Virus record (IMG/VR): IMGVR_UViG_3300042549_006194
Location: 1 to 34,610 of that record
Source of the DNA: a virus
Length of the DNA: 34,610 nucleotides
Reading direction: 5' to 3' (one strand)
The notes beneath the pieces are model-generated. The model had not been told where the DNA came from. It was given only the letters and a program-made list of their open reading frames with translations, and did not search any database. Below, one piece after another: positions 32,453 through 34,610 of this stretch; positions within the stretch are counted from its first letter, which is position 1, and each line of letters begins with the position of its first letter. The translations under genes were made by a program, and so were the position numbers.

Positions 32453-34610
32453 ATGGATTTAAAAATACACGAATACCCATTGGAACGCTTAAGTTTTGGT
32501 GATGATGACTATTATGACATCGATTTCTGGGATGGTTCTGAATATAAAACTGCGAAGATTTTAGGTTCGGTCATTAAAAGTGGAATATTGTCAGGAATTG
32601 CCATCAGTTTGACTGCACCAAGTGCATTCATTGTTGGTGGAAGCCCAGTTGATGGAAGTGGCACTTTGACCTTGACTGGTGCTGGTTTGGCAAATCAATA
32701 CATTCGCGGTGATGGAACACTTGCAACTTTTCCAACAAGTGGTGGTGGTGGAAATAGTGTTAATTACTATTTGAATGGTGGCACTGCATCAAGTGTTGCA
32801 ACTTACTTTCAAATGAGTAAAAACCCAGTGATTGGAACTGGTGTTGATTTTTCGCGTGATGGAAATGGTTTAATTTCACAATGGTTAACAGATTTGAATG
32901 AACCAAATGTCACCGAAATTCCAGCGGGAAATTGGAATTTTGAAATGTATTTTTCCGCAAGTTCTGCTGGTGGTGTTCCAAAATTTTACATTGAAATTCT
33001 GAAATACAATGGCACTACTTTCACAACAATTGCAAATAATTCATCCGTTCCTGAATCAATCACTGGTGGAACAACAATTGATTTGTACTTGACAAGTGTT
33101 CCCGTTCCTTTGACTCCATTGCTTGTGACAGATAGAATTGCTATTCGTGTTTATATTGTTGATTCAACTGCTGGAAGAACAATCATTCATCACACACAAA
33201 ATTCACATCTTTGTCAAATTATCACCAGTTTTTCAAGTGGAATTTCTTCCATAAATGGATTGACCAAACAAACGCAATATTTGGCAGTTGGAACTGCTGG
33301 AAGTGATTTTGCAATCAATTCTGCAACAGATACACATACATTCAATTTACCAACGGCATCTGCATCAATAAGGGGTGCTTTGAGTTCAGCAGATTGGACA
33401 ATTTTCAATAATAAACAAGATTTATTAGTTTCAACAACTAACATCAAAACAATCAATGGAAGTTCAATTTTAGGAAGTGGAAATTTGGTTGTTGGTGCGA
33501 GTTCAGGAGTTTTCGGAATTGCAAACACATCTGGTGTGTATACTTATTATGCTACTCCAGCATTGGCTTATGCTGCTGCAACAGTTGGACAAACTATTGA
33601 GTTATTTGCAGATTATACCACAAGTGGTTCGGAGGTTTTATTACTTACAAAGAATGTAAATTGGAATGGTAACGGACATACTTGGACTAAAACAGCAGTA
33701 AATGAAACTGCAATTTTTTCAAGTGGATATGCATCTTGTAAATTTTCTATACTTAATTTAAATTTAGTAAGACAAAATGGAACTAATCCATCTGGAGTTT
33801 TAGTTTCAAATTTATTTAATGGAGATACAAATGTTTCTGGTAGAATTATAATGACTGGTAGTTATTTTGAAAACCAAAGTACAACTGGAACTGCAATATC
33901 CTTATTTCCATCTTCATTGGAAATAGTCGGATTAATTGCAAAAGGAGTAAATATTGGTTCATTTATAGGTTCTACTAATATAGTGACCAATTGTTCATTT
34001 TATGGTGTTATTGGTACTGATATGCGAGGTATTGCAAATTCTTGCTATGCTCAAGGAACAACTGGAAATGGAATTAGTTTAGCCACATCATCGATTTTAA
34101 ATAATTGCATAGGAGTATCTGTATCTGGCTCTGGAATTTCAGGTGGCGGATATATGTATAATTCAATAGGTAGAAGCACTTCTGGATTTGGAATTGAATC
34201 AAGTGGGGGGATTGACCTAATTGGTTGCACTGGAATTTCAGTTTCTGGACAAGGGTTTTATTTATTTTTTAGCACATCAAAAAATATATCAAATAATACT
34301 GGCATTAGTTCATCTTCTTATGGTATTAGATTTCAAGCGTCTTATTGTTTTAATGGCACTTTTATTTCTACATCAAATGCAGCAGTTTGGGACACTGCGT
34401 CAAGTGGAAAATTGTACAATTGTAATTTAATTACAAGTTGGAATAATGCTTCGGGTTATGGAATTTTAGGAAATGGCGGTACTTTGCCAGTTTCAATAAT
34501 TGATTGCAGATTTAATTTAGCCAATGCTACTGCTAACTATATTAATAATGGTGGAGTGGCAAAAGTTATAAAAATGCGCGGTAATACATACGAAGGTGGC
34601 GCAACATTTA
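32453..34610 (+). CDS. Tail fibre/spike protein, 5' part (partial, runs off right edge)
   Basis: Open from ATG 32453 to the window end: 719 codons, no stop. The order is an N-terminal virion-binding part (MDLKIHEYPLERLSFGDDDY), a stalk domain with GTGVDFSRDGNG, an Ig-like segment, a fibre motif ASIRGALSSADWTIFNNKQD followed by INGSSILGSGNLVVG, then from about residue 360 a beta-helix rich in NCSFYG, NNCIGVSVSG and NCNLITSW turns. This matches the spike end at 1-512. Leucine is mostly TTA after about 33510 but mostly TTG in the preceding tail genes. The beta-helix is the probable receptor-binding or glycan-degrading tip. Confidence 0.9.
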   Translation, partial: MDLKIHEYPLERLSFGDDDYYDIDFWDGSEYKTAKILGSVIKSGILSGIAISLTAPSAFIVGGSPVDGSGTLTLTGAGLANQYIRGDGTLATFPTSGGGGNSVNYYLNGGTASSVATYFQMSKNPVIGTGVDFSRDGNGLISQWLTDLNEPNVTEIPAGNWNFEMYFSASSAGGVPKFYIEILKYNGTTFTTIANNSSVPESITGGTTIDLYLTSVPVPLTPLLVTDRIAIRVYIVDSTAGRTIIHHTQNSHLCQIITSFSSGISSINGLTKQTQYLAVGTAGSDFAINSATDTHTFNLPTASASIRGALSSADWTIFNNKQDLLVSTTNIKTINGSSILGSGNLVVGASSGVFGIANTSGVYTYYATPALAYAAATVGQTIELFADYTTSGSEVLLLTKNVNWNGNGHTWTKTAVNETAIFSSGYASCKFSILNLNLVRQNGTNPSGVLVSNLFNGDTNVSGRIIMTGSYFENQSTTGTAISLFPSSLEIVGLIAKGVNIGSFIGSTNIVTNCSFYGVIGTDMRGIANSCYAQGTTGNGISLATSSILNNCIGVSVSGSGISGGGYMYNSIGRSTSGFGIESSGGIDLIGCTGISVSGQGFYLFFSTSKNISNNTGISSSSYGIRFQASYCFNGTFISTSNAAVWDTASSGKLYNCNLITSWNNASGYGILGNGGTLPVSIIDCRFNLANATANYINNGGVAKVIKMRGNTYEGGATF
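34161..34610 (+). repeat. Right copy of diverged fibre-tip repeat (allele B)
   Basis: Aligns without gaps to 1-450, offset 34160, at about 82% identity. The last 52 bases (34559-34610) equal 399-450 exactly. If the ends overlap, the circle is about 34,160 bases. Confidence 0.9.

Noticed and set aside
1-34610. Minus-strand ORFs of 60-126 codons
   Set aside because: All lie opposite real + strand genes, have biased composition typical of antisense shadows, and none has a promoter box or family motif.
1-34610. tRNA genes, CRISPR arrays, insertion sequences, integrase or attachment sites
   Set aside because: None was found on reading; there are no spaced direct repeats, no tRNA-like cloverleaf and no recombinase motifs.

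Overview
The window looks like a nearly complete genome of a tailed, siphovirus-type bacteriophage infecting a member of the Bacteroidota, most likely a Flavobacterium-like host. The reasons are an A-rich, roughly one-third GC sequence; starts preceded by A-rich stretches rather than Shine-Dalgarno sites; repeated TAnnTTTG promoter boxes, the Bacteroidota -7 element; and structural and replication proteins of types common in Flavobacteriia phages. Every supportable gene is on the + strand. I see no integrase, reverse transcriptase, tRNA or CRISPR array. The phage is probably lytic.

Layout. Positions 1-512 hold the 3' end of a tail fibre/spike gene whose 5' part is at the far right (32453-34610), so the map is circular or circularly permuted. 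Next come two fibre-associated proteins (825-3024), a strongly structured non-coding stretch (3023-3192), and a lysis cassette (holin-like, small membrane-anchored secreted protein, YkuD-like wall enzyme; 3205-4437) closed by a terminator-like region. The early region (about 4523-14560) contains many small unknown genes plus a replication and recombination set: helicase loader-like protein, DnaB-type helicase, NinG-like protein, ERF annealase, YqaJ-like exonuclease and a DUF3127-type ssDNA-binding protein. Repeated promoters divide it into sub-operons. The late region runs from about 14640 to the right end: terminase small and large subunits, portal, a small membrane protein, prohead protease, HK97-fold capsid, connectors, tail tube, tail completion and chaperone candidates, a 1333-residue tape measure, tail-tip proteins and the fibre.

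How it works together. Early promoters of the form AAAAAGTATATTTG would drive replication and recombination genes. Late promoters of the form CACTAACTTTG precede portal and other genes. ERF, exonuclease, SSB and NinG form a full single-strand-annealing recombination system that could also reshuffle the fibre tip.

Most notable: (1) the two window ends are ungapped but 18% different versions of the same fibre-tip sequence, ending in 52 identical bases, so two receptor-binding alleles may be captured in one contig; (2) a possible new structured RNA at 3023-3192; (3) an apparently total absence of GATC; (4) three early genes sharing promoter, leader and N-terminal tag; (5) late genes whose promoter box lies only about 5 bases before the ATG, suggesting leaderless mRNAs.
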